Notes under the pieces: model-generated
The model's input: the letters and a program-made list of their open reading frames with translations, nothing else
What the model was told of the DNA's origin: nothing
Databases searched by the model: none
NCBI RefSeq assembly: GCF_030247195.1
Contig: NC_080672.1
Coordinates: 393,531,037 to 393,595,036, forward strand
Direction of reading: 5' to 3'
DNA from: Topomyia yanbarensis
Taxonomy: Eukaryota > Arthropoda > Insecta > Diptera > Culicidae
Length of the DNA stretch: 64,000 nt
Position numbers and translations under genes: made by a program
Shown here: piece after piece, positions 31,151-44,041 of the stretch
How positions within the stretch are numbered: position 1 is the stretch's first letter
How the letters are laid out: each line of letters begins with the position of its first letter

Positions 31151-34010
31151 TCCCTTTTTTATATTTTTTTACACTTTTTTCTTTTTCTACATTTTTTACA
31201 TTTTTTACATTATTTACATTATTCACATTTTTTACATTTTTTACATTTTTTACATTTTTTACATTTTTTGCATTTTTTACATTTTTTACATTTTTTACAT
31301 TTTTTGCATTTTTTACATTTTTTACATTTTTTGCATTTGCTACATTTTAACATTTTTTCATTTTTTACATTTTTTTCATTTTTTTCATTTTTTATTTTTT
31401 TACATTTTTTACTTTTTATGCATTTTTGTATTTTTTACATGGTTTAACTTTTATACCATTTTTACTTTTTCTACCCTATTTACTTTTTTACCTGTTTGAT
31501 TTTTACCTTTTTTATCTTTCTGTCCTTATTTAACCATTTCTAATATTTTTACATTTTTACTTTTTTACCTGTTTTATCTTTTTACATTTTTTACATTTTT
31601 GGATTTTTTGCATTTTTAACATTTTTTACAATTTTTGCATCTTTAACCTTTTTTAAGTTTTTTATATTTTCTACATTTGTTACCTTTTGGACTTTTTACT
31701 ATATCTTTTTTAACCATTTTTACCTATTTTCCTTTTCACCTGTTTTACCTTTTTTACATTTTTAACATATCAAACATTTTTTACATTTTTACATTTTTTA
31801 CATTTTTTACATTTGTTACCTTTTTAACATTTTACATTTTTAACATTTTTTTTACACTTTTGCATTTTTTACATTTTTAACGTTTCTTACATTTAAAACG
31901 TTTTTTACATTTTTTTGCTTTTTTTACCTTTTTCGCATTTTTTACATATTTCACATTTTACCATTTTTTATATTTTTTGCATTTTTTACATTTCTTACAT
32001 TTTTTACCTCTTTTGCCTTTTTACTTTTTTTAGCTTTTCTATTTTTTTACCTTTTTTACATTTTAAACATTTTCGCATTTTTTACATTTTATATTTGTTT
32101 AACCTTTTTTATCTTTTTTACCCTTTTCACCTTTTCTACCATTTGTACCTTTTTACATTTTAACATTTTTTATATCTTTTACATTCTTGTATTTTTACAT
32201 TTGTTACATTTTTTCACATTTTCTACATGTTTTACTTTTTTTACATTTTTGTATTTTTTACCTATTTTTCCTTCTTACCTTTTTTGCCTTTTTAACATTT
32301 TCGCATCGTTACATTTTTATATATTTGTTTAACCTTTTTTACTTTTCTCGCGTTTTGAACCTTTTCAACCTTTGTTACCTTTTCTACCTTTAATATATTT
32401 TTGAACTTTTATACCTTTTTTTAGCTTTTTTGCCATTTTTACGTTTTTTAACTTTTCTACCTTTTTCACCTTTTTCCCATTCTTACATTTGTTTTACTTT
32501 TTTTCTGTTTTACCTTAGTGAGTATTTTACCCCTTTTTTACCTGTAAACTGCAAAAAAGGCAAAAAAGGGTAATTTTCTACCTTTTTTACAGTTGTTCCA
32601 TTTTTTACTCGGCGTAATTTTTGACATGTTTTACGTTTTTTAACATTTTTGTCACTTTTGCCTTTTTTACCCTTTTTACTTTTTTCACCTTTTCTACACT
32701 TTTTTGCATTTTTTTACTTTTTTCTACCTTTTTAACATTTTTTACCTTTTTTACATTGTTTGAATTTTTTAATTTTTTTCGAATTTTTAACATTTTTTGC
32801 ATTTTTTATATTTTAAACATTTTTAACATATTTTATAGTTTTTACATATTTAATTTTTTTCATTTTTTAAGTTTTTTACATTTGTGACATATTTGACATT
32901 TTTTTATATTTTGAATATTTTTTCATTTTTTACATGTTTGACATTCTTTACATTTTCCACATTTTTTACATTTTTAAAAATTTTCACATTTTTGCATTTT
33001 TTACGCTTTGGACATGTTTTACATTTTGACATTTTCTATATTTTTTGTATTTTTGCATTTTGTATTTTTTTTGTAGCATTTATTGTATTTTTTCCATTTT
33101 TGTATTTATGTGTATGTTTTCTGTATTTTATTTAAATTGTTTTTTTTTATTTTTTCAAGTCTGTTGTGTCTTTTGCATTTTTTGCATGCGTTGCATTTTT
33201 TGTGATTTTCGTGTTCGTTGTATTTGCTTTATTATTTATTGTTATTAATAAATTTTTATAAATTTATTATTGTTATTTATAAATTTTTTGAAAATTTTGT
33301 TTTTTTTGTATTAGCGAGATTTTTGTACTTTTTATATCTTTGGTAGTTTTTGTATTTTGTGTCGATTCGTGTTTTTTCTATATTTTAAAATGGTACATAT
33401 CGTGGCTTATTTTTTTCTGTTTTTTTTACTTTTGTATTTGTGACATTTTGTGTATTTTTTGTACGTTTTGTATATTTTGTATTCTTTGTATGTTTTGTAT
33501 ATCTCGTGTTTTTTCGATTTTTTGTATATTGCGTACTTTCCGTGTTTATGTAAATATTTGAATTATTTATAATTGTTTGTATATTTGGTATTTTTTGTTA
33601 TTTTAGTATTTTTTGCATATTTTTTAATATTTTGTGTTTTTTTTACTTTTCTCGTATTTGTACTTTTTATATTATTTCTAGTACTATTTGAACTTTCGTT
33701 TTTTTTTGCATTTTATGCGCTTGTTTTATATTTTCTATTTATTGTATTTGTTGTATTGATTGTATTTTGGTGTTCTTTGCGTTTCTTAAATTTTTTTTGT
33801 ATTTTTGTAACAGTTGTGTTTTTTGTGCTTATACATCTTTTTACATTTTTTATATCTTTTACATAAAAAATTTACATATTTTAGTTTTTTTTATATTTTT
33901 GACATTTTCTACATTATTTATACATTTTAAATTTTTTACATTTTTTACATTTGTTACATATATTTCTGAAATTTCCAGCTCTGATTCAACTCATGGCTTT
34001 ATTTAGTTTA
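31150..34010. repeat. (ACATTTTTT)n core decaying into a T-rich tract
   Basis: At ~31190-31340 the unit ACATTTTTT is nearly regular. Beyond this it drifts through ACCTTTTT, GCATTTTT and, after ~33050, GTATTTTT variants while staying ~65-70% T on this strand. A small palindrome occurs at 32545-32595 (AAAAAAGGCAAAAAAGGGTA flanked by pyrimidine tracts). Frames rich in Phe, Ile and Tyr are compositional artefacts. Confidence 0.9.
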
Positions 34011-36460
34011 TCACCTCTGTTCCAAAGAGATTACTATCGATTCGACTACTTAGAATGGTAACATATTGCTAAATTATTCAACTAACCGAGCCTTCCCCCA
34101 CAACAACATTCGAACCAGGTCAAATGTATTATCCAGTAGGTAATTTTGCTACCCCCATACCATTGTCAGTCCTTAGTTACAATTATTTATCCGTGAATAC
34201 ACATTAATAACAACAGGTATTTAAACCTCGACACTGGCGATCTTCGATCCAGCCAGGCCCCAGTTGCTGCTGGTTGCGTTTGTTAATTCGAAACACAAAT
34301 TAGCACTTTGACTTAATCACTGTAAACTGAAGCCGGCAACATCATTTCGTTTGTCGCCCTTGTGATCCCTCTGTATTCCCAACCGACGACCATGCCTGTA
34401 AATCGGTATATGTATGTATGTGTGTATGTACGCGTGCAAGCCTGAGATTCCCTCAGTTCGTTCCGTTTTATTGCACCCAAGGTCAGAAACGTTAGTCGCC
34501 ACTCAATTAAGCTAAGTCTGCTGGATTCCGTTGAATGTGGAAAACCATTTCCGTCCATTCGACCTGGTCGTCGTCGTCTTCGTCGTCGTCGTCTTCAGCA
34601 TTGCATTGTGTCGTGTTCATGATTACAGTAATGAGTACAAAATCAATCCTCGCAGCAGCATGGCTCTGGTCCGATTTGTTCCAGGGGACGAGGACGAGGG
34701 GGACGAATTTGTTCCCTGCTGTCGCACCCATTTGTTAGTTTTGGGTGAGGAGGTGGCGTCTCGGGTGCGGTGAAAAGCAGGTGAAGTAAAATCAATATCT
34801 TTTATGGAATTTATTTTTAACCACTTTTTCGATTTTCTCTTTCGTACGGTAATGTGATCATTCAGTTACAAGCACCCAATCGCATACACGCCAACACACA
34901 AACACATCAACATAAACAACCGCCCGGAGATTCCCCACTATCCGATTGGATGCTTGGTTGGACTGGGCGAGGGAGGGGGGGGGGCGACGAGGACAGGGAG
35001 ATTTTTCCTTTGTGCTAACTGAATAACTGTGTGCTATCTGATTGGAGGAGGAGGAAAAAAAGGGACACGATTGACGTATGTCGCTCCCCATCCACCCATC
35101 CGGACAGCCCAACGAAGATGCACAGCAAGTTTTCCGAAACCGAACAATGGAGGGAGGATGTTTATTACACTCTGTTCACCTTGGGCGGTTCTTCGACGAG
35201 CGAACCCAAACATCAGGTCGGATGACTTTCTGCTGTTGTTTGAAAATAATTAATTTCCCCTCCTCCTCCTCCTTCGTTAGCTTGATGGTTGTGATATTTG
35301 GAATCATAATTGCTCAAATGTTCGGTCGCTAATGGAAGCATTAATGAAGAGAAATGGTTTTTTTTTCTCTCCTCTCGAAATCAGTAAGGTGGAACGAATT
35401 TCGGAAATGCGGCCGAAACTTGTTGTTGCTCAACAACTTCGTTTTACGCACCTCATCATCTGTCTCATTTTGTCGGTTTTTGCTTTCCTCGGAAGTGCAA
35501 AGTAAACTTCGAACTGCGTTGACTTCTTAGTGTCGAACTTTTCTACTCGAGAATGTGAGAGCACTCTTACTTGAAGTGGACAGATAAATCCTAGACACCA
35601 AGGCACTCCCGAGACGATAAGTCCACTCGACCGGAATAAGATGATACGCGCTACTTTGATAAATTGCTTCTTCCAGCAGTGGGTCCAGCCCAAGTCCCTC
35701 CCAGGGAAAAAGGTCGATCTGAACAGGGGAAAACCGACCCAACATCCTCTCCCCTACGAGAACCCGGATATTTTCGAAAGGTTACCAGGAAACAGGTCGA
35801 GTGTGTTAGTTCAATAACCACCATCACGGCCGGCCGCCTTAGGCATGCAGCCGAATCCTGGGTGATGGGTGTAAATATTTGCGGATCATCCGGGCGTACC
35901 TTTTTGTACCCGCAACGTTTTGTTGGAATAGATCTGATTTTGCGCTCAATTTATCGCAATTCAGCGTGCGCATTGCTGGTCGTAACGCAATCTTTATGAG
36001 CGTATTTTAATGTGTGTATGTTTAGGGGGAGGTGAGATTAGTTCAAAATGTTTGTCGTAAATCGTGGCAAACTAAACCTGATGAGTTACAATATTATATT
36101 TCGTGCTGAACAAACCGGATTTGCGGTCATTTAGAAGGTAATTAATTGCGGCACATCGGAATTTTGTTTCGAAATTATGTTTTTACAACAGTGACAAAGG
36201 TTATCCTATTAGTAGGCTGTAATGAATGCATTTCCGTTGTCGGGGCTGTTTAGAACCGCCTGGCAACCAGGGTTTGAATTACTAACTGGTCCATCTAGAC
36301 TTATTCGAAGCTTGACTAGGATAATTGCATGAATTTAATTGATTAAATCGAACCATGTTTGGACAGTTCACTTCGATCGGTTAAGTAATAACAGTAGTGT
36401 CTTCCTGTTTATTGGGATAGTGATTACCCAACTCAAGTTATTAGAGATGGTTGGGTTTCA
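34011..36460. other. No gene seen; more balanced base composition, GTC repeat
   Basis: The composition is more balanced than in the flanks. A GTCGTCGTCGTCTTC trinucleotide tract lies at 34567-34600 and a G-run at 34974-34984. Several overlapping open frames of 60-110 codons on both strands have no consistent start or recognisable motif, so no gene is called. It could contain regulatory or UTR sequence of a host gene outside the window. Confidence 0.35.
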
Positions 36461-36461
36461 C

Positions 36462-36745
36462 TTTTTTCGAACCCGAACCCGACCAGAGCCCGAGAGTTTT
36501 GAAATTGTAAAACCCAAATCCGATCCGAAATTTTGAATTTGGATGAACCTGAAGTCGACCCGAGCTCGAACATTTTAAACTAGAAAAACTCGAACCCGAC
36601 CCGAGAATGAAAATTTTGTAAAACCTGAACCCGATCCGAATTCGAGAATTTCGAAATTTGGAAACCCGAACCCGATCCGAACCAGAAAATTTATGATATG
36701 AGAAACCCGATCCCGATTTGTTAATTCAAAGAATCAACCAAAACT
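36462..36745. repeat. Degenerate minisatellite with AACCCGAACCCGATCCGAA core
   Basis: The phrase AACCCGAACCCGAYCCGA recurs with changes at about 36470, 36505, 36590, 36628, 36665 and 36705, alternating with AT-rich GAAAATTTTG-like spacers. The spacing is irregular, 35-60 bases. Confidence 0.65.
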
Positions 36746-37600
36746 CCCGAAGATTTTAAATTTTAGGCACCCGAGCTGGATCCTAGGCTCATCCAAAAAT
36801 TATAGCATAGCTCGAACCTGAAGTACCACCATACGCGTCCAGTTATATCCGCCTATGGCAGAACGAATTACTGGGGAGTGGACTCGCATTTATATTTGCT
36901 ATTATTGAAGGTCAAATTAGTATAAATCGTCGATATCTTAACCGGAAAGTAGAATAAATCGGCGGCTAACTTACGGGAAAACGAAAAGCGTAATGATGAC
37001 ACTTTCAAACAACCTTGCACGTCATATTTAACCAAAATTCCCAATTTTATATCGAAAATCATTCCTGCAAGAGTAGTTTTCTACAATTGATTACATGTAT
37101 TAAATTAAGCTATAGCAATTCATATTCGACAGGTTTGCACGACGTCACCCGCGTTACTGGTTGGTACGGTCAAACTTGTGTCGAAGGGTGTCAATCAAGA
37201 TTCTCTGACACCTTCTCGATGTCACATCAGTAGCGTTAGGACGATCGTCTATGATTTCTTGTCTGCTTCAGATAGTCAGTATGCGCGTCAGTAGAGATGC
37301 GTCGCCATTTCCAATGGTGTTCTAGGAACAACTCCAAACTTCTACAAATCAGCTAATGGCTTAATATATTTTTACGATCAATTATTTAAGATCGTGGAAA
37401 TTCATATATGTTCATGAAGGAATCTGGATCATGTAACGGCCCAGCCCGGGGACAATTTCATAGCGGCCATTGTTGTTCATTGTACTCATATGGTGATGAT
37501 ATACTAGTACCACTATCAAATCAGTGGTTCATCTATGAAACAAGCACTTTCTATCAGATTGTCTTGCACTTGACAAAGTAAGACGATCTTTAACGCGCAG
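36746..37600. other. No gene seen
   Basis: AT-rich sequence preceding the 9-mer satellite, with no recognisable coding or RNA feature. Confidence 0.4.
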
Positions 37601-39780
37601 TAATTTCATTAAATCCATTTAATTCATTTAATTCATTTAATTCATTTATCTCACTTAATTCATTTAATTCATTTAATTCCGATAATTCAGATAATTCATT
37701 TAATTTATTAAATTCATTTGATTTATTAAATTAATTAATTAAATTTATTAAATTCATTAAATTCATTAAATTCATTAAATTCATTAAATTCATTAAATTC
37801 ATTAAATTCATTAAATTCATTAAATTCATTAAATTCATTAAATTCATTAAATTCATTAAATTCATTAAATTCATTAAATTCATTAAATTCATTAAATTCA
37901 TTAAATTCATTAAATTCATTAAATTCATTAAATTCATTAAATTCATTAAATTCATTAAATTCATTAAATTCATTAAATTCATTAAATTCATTAATTTCAT
38001 TAAATTCATTAAATTCATTAAATTCATTAAATTCATTAAATTCATTAAATTCATTAAATTCATTAAATTCATTAAATTCATTAAATTCATTAAATTCATT
38101 AAATTCATTAAATTCATTAAATTCATTAAATTCATTAAATTCATTAAATTCATTAAAATCATTAAATTCATTAAATTCATTAAATTCATTAAATTCATTA
38201 AATTCATTAAATTCATTAAATTCATTAAATTCATTAAATTCATTAAATTCATTAAATTCATTAAATTCATTAAATTCATTAAATTCATTAAATTCATTAA
38301 ATTCATTAAATTCATTAAATTCATTAAATTCATTAAATTCATTAAATTCATTAATTTCATTAAATTCATTAAATTCATTAAATTCATTAAATTCATTAAA
38401 TTCATTAAATTCATTAAATTCATTAAATTCATCATTAAATTCATTAAATTCATTAAATTCATTAAATTCATTAAATTCATTAAATTCATTAAATTCATTA
38501 AATTCATTAAATTCATTAAAATCATTAAATTCATTAAATTCATTAAATTCATTAAATTCATTAAATTCATTAAATTCATTAAATTCATTAAATTCATTAA
38601 ATTCATTAAATTCATTAAATTCATTAAATTCATTAAATTCATTAAATTCATTAAATTCATTAAATTCATTAAATTCATTAAATTCATTAAATTCATTAAA
38701 TTCATTAAATTCATTAAATTCATTAAATTCATTAAATTCATTAAATTCATTAAATTCATTAAATTCATTAAATTCATTAAATTCATTAAATTCATTAAAT
38801 TCATTAAATTCATTAAATTCATTAAATTCATTAAATTCATTAAATTCATTAAATTCATTAAATTCATTAAATTCATTAAATTCATTAAATTCATTAAATT
38901 CATCAAATTCATTAAATTCATTAAATTCATTAAATTCATTAAATTCATTAAATTCATTAAATTCATTAAATTCATTAAATTCATTAAATTCATTAAATTC
39001 ATTAAATTCATTAAATTCATTAAATTCATTAAATTCATTAAATTCATTAAATTCATTAAATTCATTAAATTCATTAAATTCATTAAATTCATTAAATTCA
39101 TTAAATTCATTAAATTCATTAAATTCATTAAATTCATTAAATTCATTAAATTCATCAAATTCATTAAATTCATTAAATTCATTAAATTCATTAAATTCAT
39201 TAAATTCATTAAATTCATTAAATTCATTAAATTCATTAAATTCATTAAATTCATTAAATTCATTAAATTCATTAAATTCATTAAATTCATTAAATTCATT
39301 AAATTCATTAAATTCGTTAAATTCATTAAATTCATTAAATTCATTAAATTCATTAAATTCATTAAATTCATTAAATTCATTAAATTCATTAAATTCATTA
39401 AATTCATTAAATTCATTAAATTCATTAAATTCATTAAATTCATTAAATTCATTAAATTCATTAAATTCATTAAATTCATTAAATTCATTAAATTCATTAA
39501 ATTCATTAAATTCATTAAATTCATTAATTTCATTAAATTCATTCAATTCATTAAATTCATTAAATTCATTAAATTCATCAAATTCATTAAATTCATCAAA
39601 TTCATTAAATTCATCAAATTCATTAAATTCATCAAATTCATTAAATTCATCAAATTCATTAAATTCATCAAATTCATTAAATTCATCAAATTCATTAAAT
39701 TCATCAAATTCATTAAATTCAACAAATTCATCAAATTCATTAAATTCATCAAATTCATTAAATTCATTAAATTGATTAAA
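37601..39780. repeat. (AAATTCATT)n 9-mer satellite, ~2.2 kb, with 18-mer sub-domain
   Basis: A degenerate lead (37601-37740) uses the variant AATTCATTT. From ~37741 the unit AAATTCATT is repeated about 220 times with rare single-base changes. At ~39576-39745 every second unit is AAATTCATC, giving an 18-mer higher-order unit of about nine copies. Frames reading NEFNEF or MNLMNL on the minus strand are artefacts of a 9-base unit without stops. Confidence 0.97.
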
Positions 39781-39782
39781 TT

Positions 39783-40215
39783 CCGACTGCCATTTGGCCG
39801 ACTGCCATTTGGCCGACTGTCATTTGGCCGAATGCCATTTGGCCGAATGCCATTTGGCCGAATGCCATTTGGCCGAATGCCATTTGGCCGAATGCCATTT
39901 GGCCGAATGCCATTTGGCCGAATGCCATTTGGCCGAATGCCATTTGGCCGAATGCCATTTGGCCGAATGCCATTTGGCCGAATGCCATTTGGCCGAATGC
40001 CATTTGGCCGAATGCCATTTGGCCGAATGCCATTTGGCCGAATGCCATTTGGCCGAATGCCATTTGGCCGAATGCCATTTGGCCGAATGCCATTTGGCCG
40101 AATGCCATTTGGCCGAATGCCATTTGACCGAATGCCATTTGACCGAATGCCATTTGACTGAATGCCATTTGGCCGAATGCCATTTGACCGAATGCCACTT
40201 GGCCGAATATCATTT
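39783..40215. repeat. (GGCCGAATGCCATTT)n 15-mer minisatellite, ~28 units
   Basis: Units are nearly identical in the middle. Edge units vary: CGACTG at the left, and GACCGAATG or GACTGAATG at the right. It abuts the 9-mer satellite with only a few bases between. The unit contains the imperfect palindrome AATGCCATTTGGC. Pentapeptide-repeat frames (AFGQM, RMPFG, AECHL) do not fit the A(D/N)LXX pentapeptide family. Confidence 0.97.
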
Positions 40216-41515
40216 CCTGACTGGTAAAAACATTGTCAAAGTTAGTACCGTAGCGAAAAGTCGTTGATCTTTGTAATAATAAAGTGGAAATTTGCTTTAA
40301 CTTAATTTCAATACAATCCCTCGGAAAGTATTAAAATGATTACATTCCAATCAACAGCCTAAAGTGTATTCAACTGCACTTCGGTTATGTCTCTGACATT
40401 ACCTACACATCTTCTTATAGCAGGGAATGGCAGTAATTACTGGACTGGAGCGAATGGGGATTTTATCATGAAGGAAAAACTTGAGTAACTGAAATAGAAT
40501 AGCATGCTACACTAATACTCAAGAAGTTATAAGCAAAGATTTAGACAAATAGTAAGTGAAAATTTGCTGAAGAAAGCAAAAATTAGCACATATAAATCGC
40601 AGCAAATTTATGATCCTCCATACTGTGGAGTTTTGTCAGAGAGCTGTTACGATCTAGACCCGACCCAAGTGATCAACGGGTACCGATGATCCAAGCAAGC
40701 AAAGTAAGAAAATTTACAAAAAAAAATCCGAGAATCGTCATTTGTGCCGCAAAACTATCTGAGAATATGTCGCAGTGAATTAATTTGTATTTACAGAAAA
40801 ACATAACAGCTAAAAATGGACATTTTCCAAAAAAGTTTAAATTAAAGTTAAAAAAATAATTAGAATAAGTAAAAAGCACATTGCGTCATTTAGCCGTACA
40901 TAAACTAATCCGGTCCTAATGGATGTAAAAATCCCGTCGAGCATCAACCTGTTATACAATTAATCTGGTTTGCTCCGAGAACCGAGTTTTTTAAGTTTCC
41001 CCAAGTACTGTACAAAAACTCTATAAACTCGCAAAGGGAATTGTATCAAATCATCTACAGAAAATCATAATGTCAGCATCCATTAAGCCAACACCATCTT
41101 CTTTACACAACGAAACAATCAGTGCTTATCTAATCGTCAATCATACCCACACTACCGCTTGCCAGAGGAAAACGATCCAAAAAACACACGCCAGTTCACA
41201 CTTCAATATAAACACCGTAGTGCACAATGGAACGCGCGCCGTGGTGAATTAATCTGTACACCACACTTGACGCCACATATAATTTAAAGAGCAAGAGAGC
41301 GCGGTATTCTCACACCAAACCACCCCATACCCAATTATTCATCTTCAAAAGAAAGAGCTTTCTGCTTTTTCTGTGGTGTGTCATCATTGTATCTTCTGAA
41401 TATGCATGAAACTGGCACGCCAGTGCATCATTACAATGAAATGCTATCAGCGCCTGGCGGCAGTCATGAGATGTATTACCTACCATCGAAGAATGCGAGC
41501 TGACAGGAAACGCAA
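40216..41515. other. No gene seen
   Basis: Unique-looking AT-rich sequence without recognisable coding, RNA or repeat features. Confidence 0.4.
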
Positions 41516-41956
41516 CTGCCAGGGTTGCCACATTGGAATCTGTATTTTTTCGTGAAAAACCTGCATCGCGGGAGAAAAATTCTGTATCGAAAATCTGTAT
41601 CCAAAAATTAACTAGGAGCTTTCCAAAAAACAATATTTTGACAATGAAAAATGCATTCATTGGATAACCGATCACAAATATAACAACAGTTTGATTTTAT
41701 TCTTTATCTGGAGAACAAATGATATCTAAATCTGGCATTTTTGGTCCACGCCTTAGTGGTTGCTTAAGATCTGAACTACGTAGGGTGCTCTTTAAGTGTA
41801 ATTAAACACTCTGATAGGCTGGGTACTACAAACTTACACTGAAAATCTGTATTTTAGCCAAAAATCTGTAATCTGCATATACAGAATCTAGGTAGTAAAT
41901 TATCTAGAAAAATCTGTAAAATACAGAATATTCTGTATATGCGGTAACCCTGGCAG
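41516..41956. mobile_element. MITE with CTGCCAGGGTTGCC ends (441 bp)
   Basis: CTGCCAGGGTTGCC at 41516 and GGTAACCCTGGCAG ending at 41956 are inverted with one mismatch in 14. Next to both ends are copies of AATCTGTATTTT or its relatives (for example 41541, 41850 and 41868). No target duplication was certain. Confidence 0.75.
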
Positions 41957-42435
41957 CAGCTGCTACGCTTCCAACGTCAGAACACTAACTAACGAATTTT
42001 TTCTTCTGTCCCCTTTTTATACGTGTCGCTGTTCATTCGATGACAAAAGGGCAGTCCTGGCGCTCGTTGCTTGGTCGAATTGTACCGACCAATCATGGGT
42101 AAGATAATTACTGCTTTAATAAAATCCATTGGAATTGGAATTGTTGTACATATTTTCAATCAGAAGCGCAATAACCTTTTTTGTCATTCAGTACAACGGC
42201 AGCTATTCACGCTTAAAAAAACGGGTAAAATTCCGGCACAAAATTTTGAAACGGGACCCCTAAATTAAAACGTTAGAAATATTCTTCTTCAAAAAACCTT
42301 TTGTTTTTTTCCTCCGGCAAAAGCCTGAAGAGAAAGAAACTGCTTTATGCACTTGCATCATGGAGAAACTTTCAATAAAAAGCTTTTCTAATGGCAGCTT
42401 TAAACATATTTTAATAAAAATCACACTATTTGCCA
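41957..42435. other. No gene seen
   Basis: AT-rich sequence with a short open frame at 42071-42268 that lacks recognisable features. Confidence 0.35.
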
Positions 42436-42650
42436 GAAAAACTACAATTAATTGATTTTTCAACGGAACTGTACCAGCCACCACTTTGAATCTTATCGAA
42501 TTGATCGCATTGCAAACAACGATTCTGTATTCATTTCAATTTGATGAAGTGCGTGTTCACATTTGATCAATGATAAACTCTTCCATATTCAGTTACCGAT
42601 ATCCTTTCTCGCTGGGACAATACCGAAATTCTGGCTTGCACCTTTGACCT
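42436..42650 (-). repeat. Dispersed duplicate, inverted copy of 50475-50705
   Basis: Read on the minus strand this segment contains GTCAAAGGTGCAAGCCAGAA, ATCGGTAACTGAATA, GAACACGCACTTCATCAAAT and ATTCAAAGTGGTGGCTGGTA. The plus strand at 50475-50705 has the same order at roughly 80% identity. A 124-codon minus-strand open frame (42589-42963, starting at TTG) ends inside the shared part with SITVKRVVDKVKGASQNFG. I do not recognise it. Similarity continues past its stop, which favours a DNA repeat over a conserved exon. Confidence 0.7.
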
Positions 42651-43533
42651 TATCGACTACTCGTTTCACAGTAATCGATCCGGGATTACTCGGATCAATC
42701 GATGGCACGAACAGCCAGTTATTTTCGTTCTTTTTATTTCTATTCGCCCTGTTTTCTTCCAGCATCGGACAAATTCTCTCGAGGAAAACAATTTTTTCGA
42801 ATTCCCACGTACAAAACATCGCTTTTCCCATTACAAAGCTCGCATTTAGTTCTGACTCCGCAGTCGGTAACTGTGCGTCGTCATTTATCTTCATAAACTG
42901 ATCTCTGATTGGTGCCAAATGAAGCGATGATTGCCCACCGGATGGTGAAAGGTCACGCAGCAATTACCTACAGGATTGCTTCCAATGTGAGAAAGAATAC
43001 ATTCCAAGGGGGAAAAAAACGACGCACTACTAATAGACTCCATCCGGTCGTAGTGGAATGATGTCGTCCATCGTCATATAGAAGTCAGTAGCAGGTACAT
43101 CAAGCAGTTTAGTGCAATATGAGCCCTCTCTCGGGGGTAACCAGTAATGGCACGACCCAGTGGACTGATTTTTCCTCCGGCAGTTGTAGCATTACTGACG
43201 CCATCGTCCGCTTCGTCCGATGACCGGAAGTCACTTACTGCTGTGATGTTTGTTTTATTACCTATGTCCGAAAGATTCGTCCATTGTGTTAACGTTTACT
43301 GTACGCTATGCTATCAGCAGAGTTGTGTTCGGACTGGAACGGGTTTCTAGTGCACCAGGGTTACTTTGAATAACCCACGGGAGAAGCGCTACATAAGAAA
43401 GCTTTTAGGAGGGAATTTAAAAAACATCTGCTGGGCTAGCGAGTGTCGGTCTCGGAATGATGTTTAATGAAGTGACTATTGATGCATCAAAGAACAACAA
43501 ACAGTTGGCGACGACGACTTGGACTATCTAATA
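42651..43533. other. No gene called; weak minus-strand open frame
   Basis: The open frame mentioned for the neighbouring repeat covers 42651-42963 and contains CTWEFEKIVFLERICPMLEE. It has no ATG near its start and no recognisable domain. The remainder is non-coding by inspection. Confidence 0.25.
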
Positions 43534-43544
43534 AGTCAAGAATT

Positions 43545-43709
43545 TTTTTTATTTCGTTTATAGAGGATTTAACCTAAAGGTCATTCGCCTCTTCGGGTTA
43601 GAAAAATCTCTTATGAAAATTTTCTAACCCTATGTGCGGGGTCGGGACTCGAACCCAGGTGCGCTGCGTAGAAGGCAATTGATTTACCAACTACGCTACG
43701 CCCACCCCC
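43545..43709 (-). mobile_element. tRNA-derived SINE, copy 2 (165 bp)
   Basis: Reverse-strand copy of the SINE at 2065-2231, with the same A-box and B-box blocks, the body phrase CTAACCCGAAGAGGCGAAT and an A-rich tail. A perfect 11-bp target duplication AGTCAAGAATT flanks it at 43534-43544 and 43710-43720. About 90% identical to copy 1. Confidence 0.9.
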
Positions 43710-43720
43710 AGTCAAGAATT

Positions 43721-44030
43721 AGATTGTACCTGATCTCGACACCGATTTGAAATTAAGATAATGAAATGGTGTCAAAATTATATCTTTCTTTGGAACGTTA
43801 ATATAACTGGTTTTTATTGACATTTATTTTCCGACGGTTTGTTTACGTACTGAGTGCTTAACCTCGACGCCAGACAGGTCATCTGAACCCGTAATATCGA
43901 CCCATCAACACGCATACCAGGAACAAGGGCTTTACTTCCCTTTCGAAAGAAGATGTGATCAGATTGTTCATCTCAGAATCTTCCAACGGCTGTGAGTGAG
44001 CGTAAATACAGTCAAACACCTACACCGTTA
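43721..44030. other. No gene seen
   Basis: Short AT-rich spacer between the SINE and the foldback element. Confidence 0.4.
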
Positions 44031-44041
44031 CGTTTTTATAT

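Noticed and set aside
25972..31499. Very long open frames (over 1000 codons) on both strands across CGTTTTT and CCCTTTT arrays
   Set aside because: They are produced by repeat units lacking stop codons, run through N gaps, and encode low-complexity FVFRFSF or KRKTKNE strings on opposite strands at once.
37731..39767. 603-codon NEF and MNL repeat frames on the minus strand
   Set aside because: The 9-base unit gives a three-residue peptide without stops in two frames; there is no non-repeat coding flank.
39772..40267. Pentapeptide-repeat protein in the 15-mer array
   Set aside because: The repeats AFGQM, RMPFG and AECHL do not match the A(D/N)LXX consensus, and all three frames are equally open.
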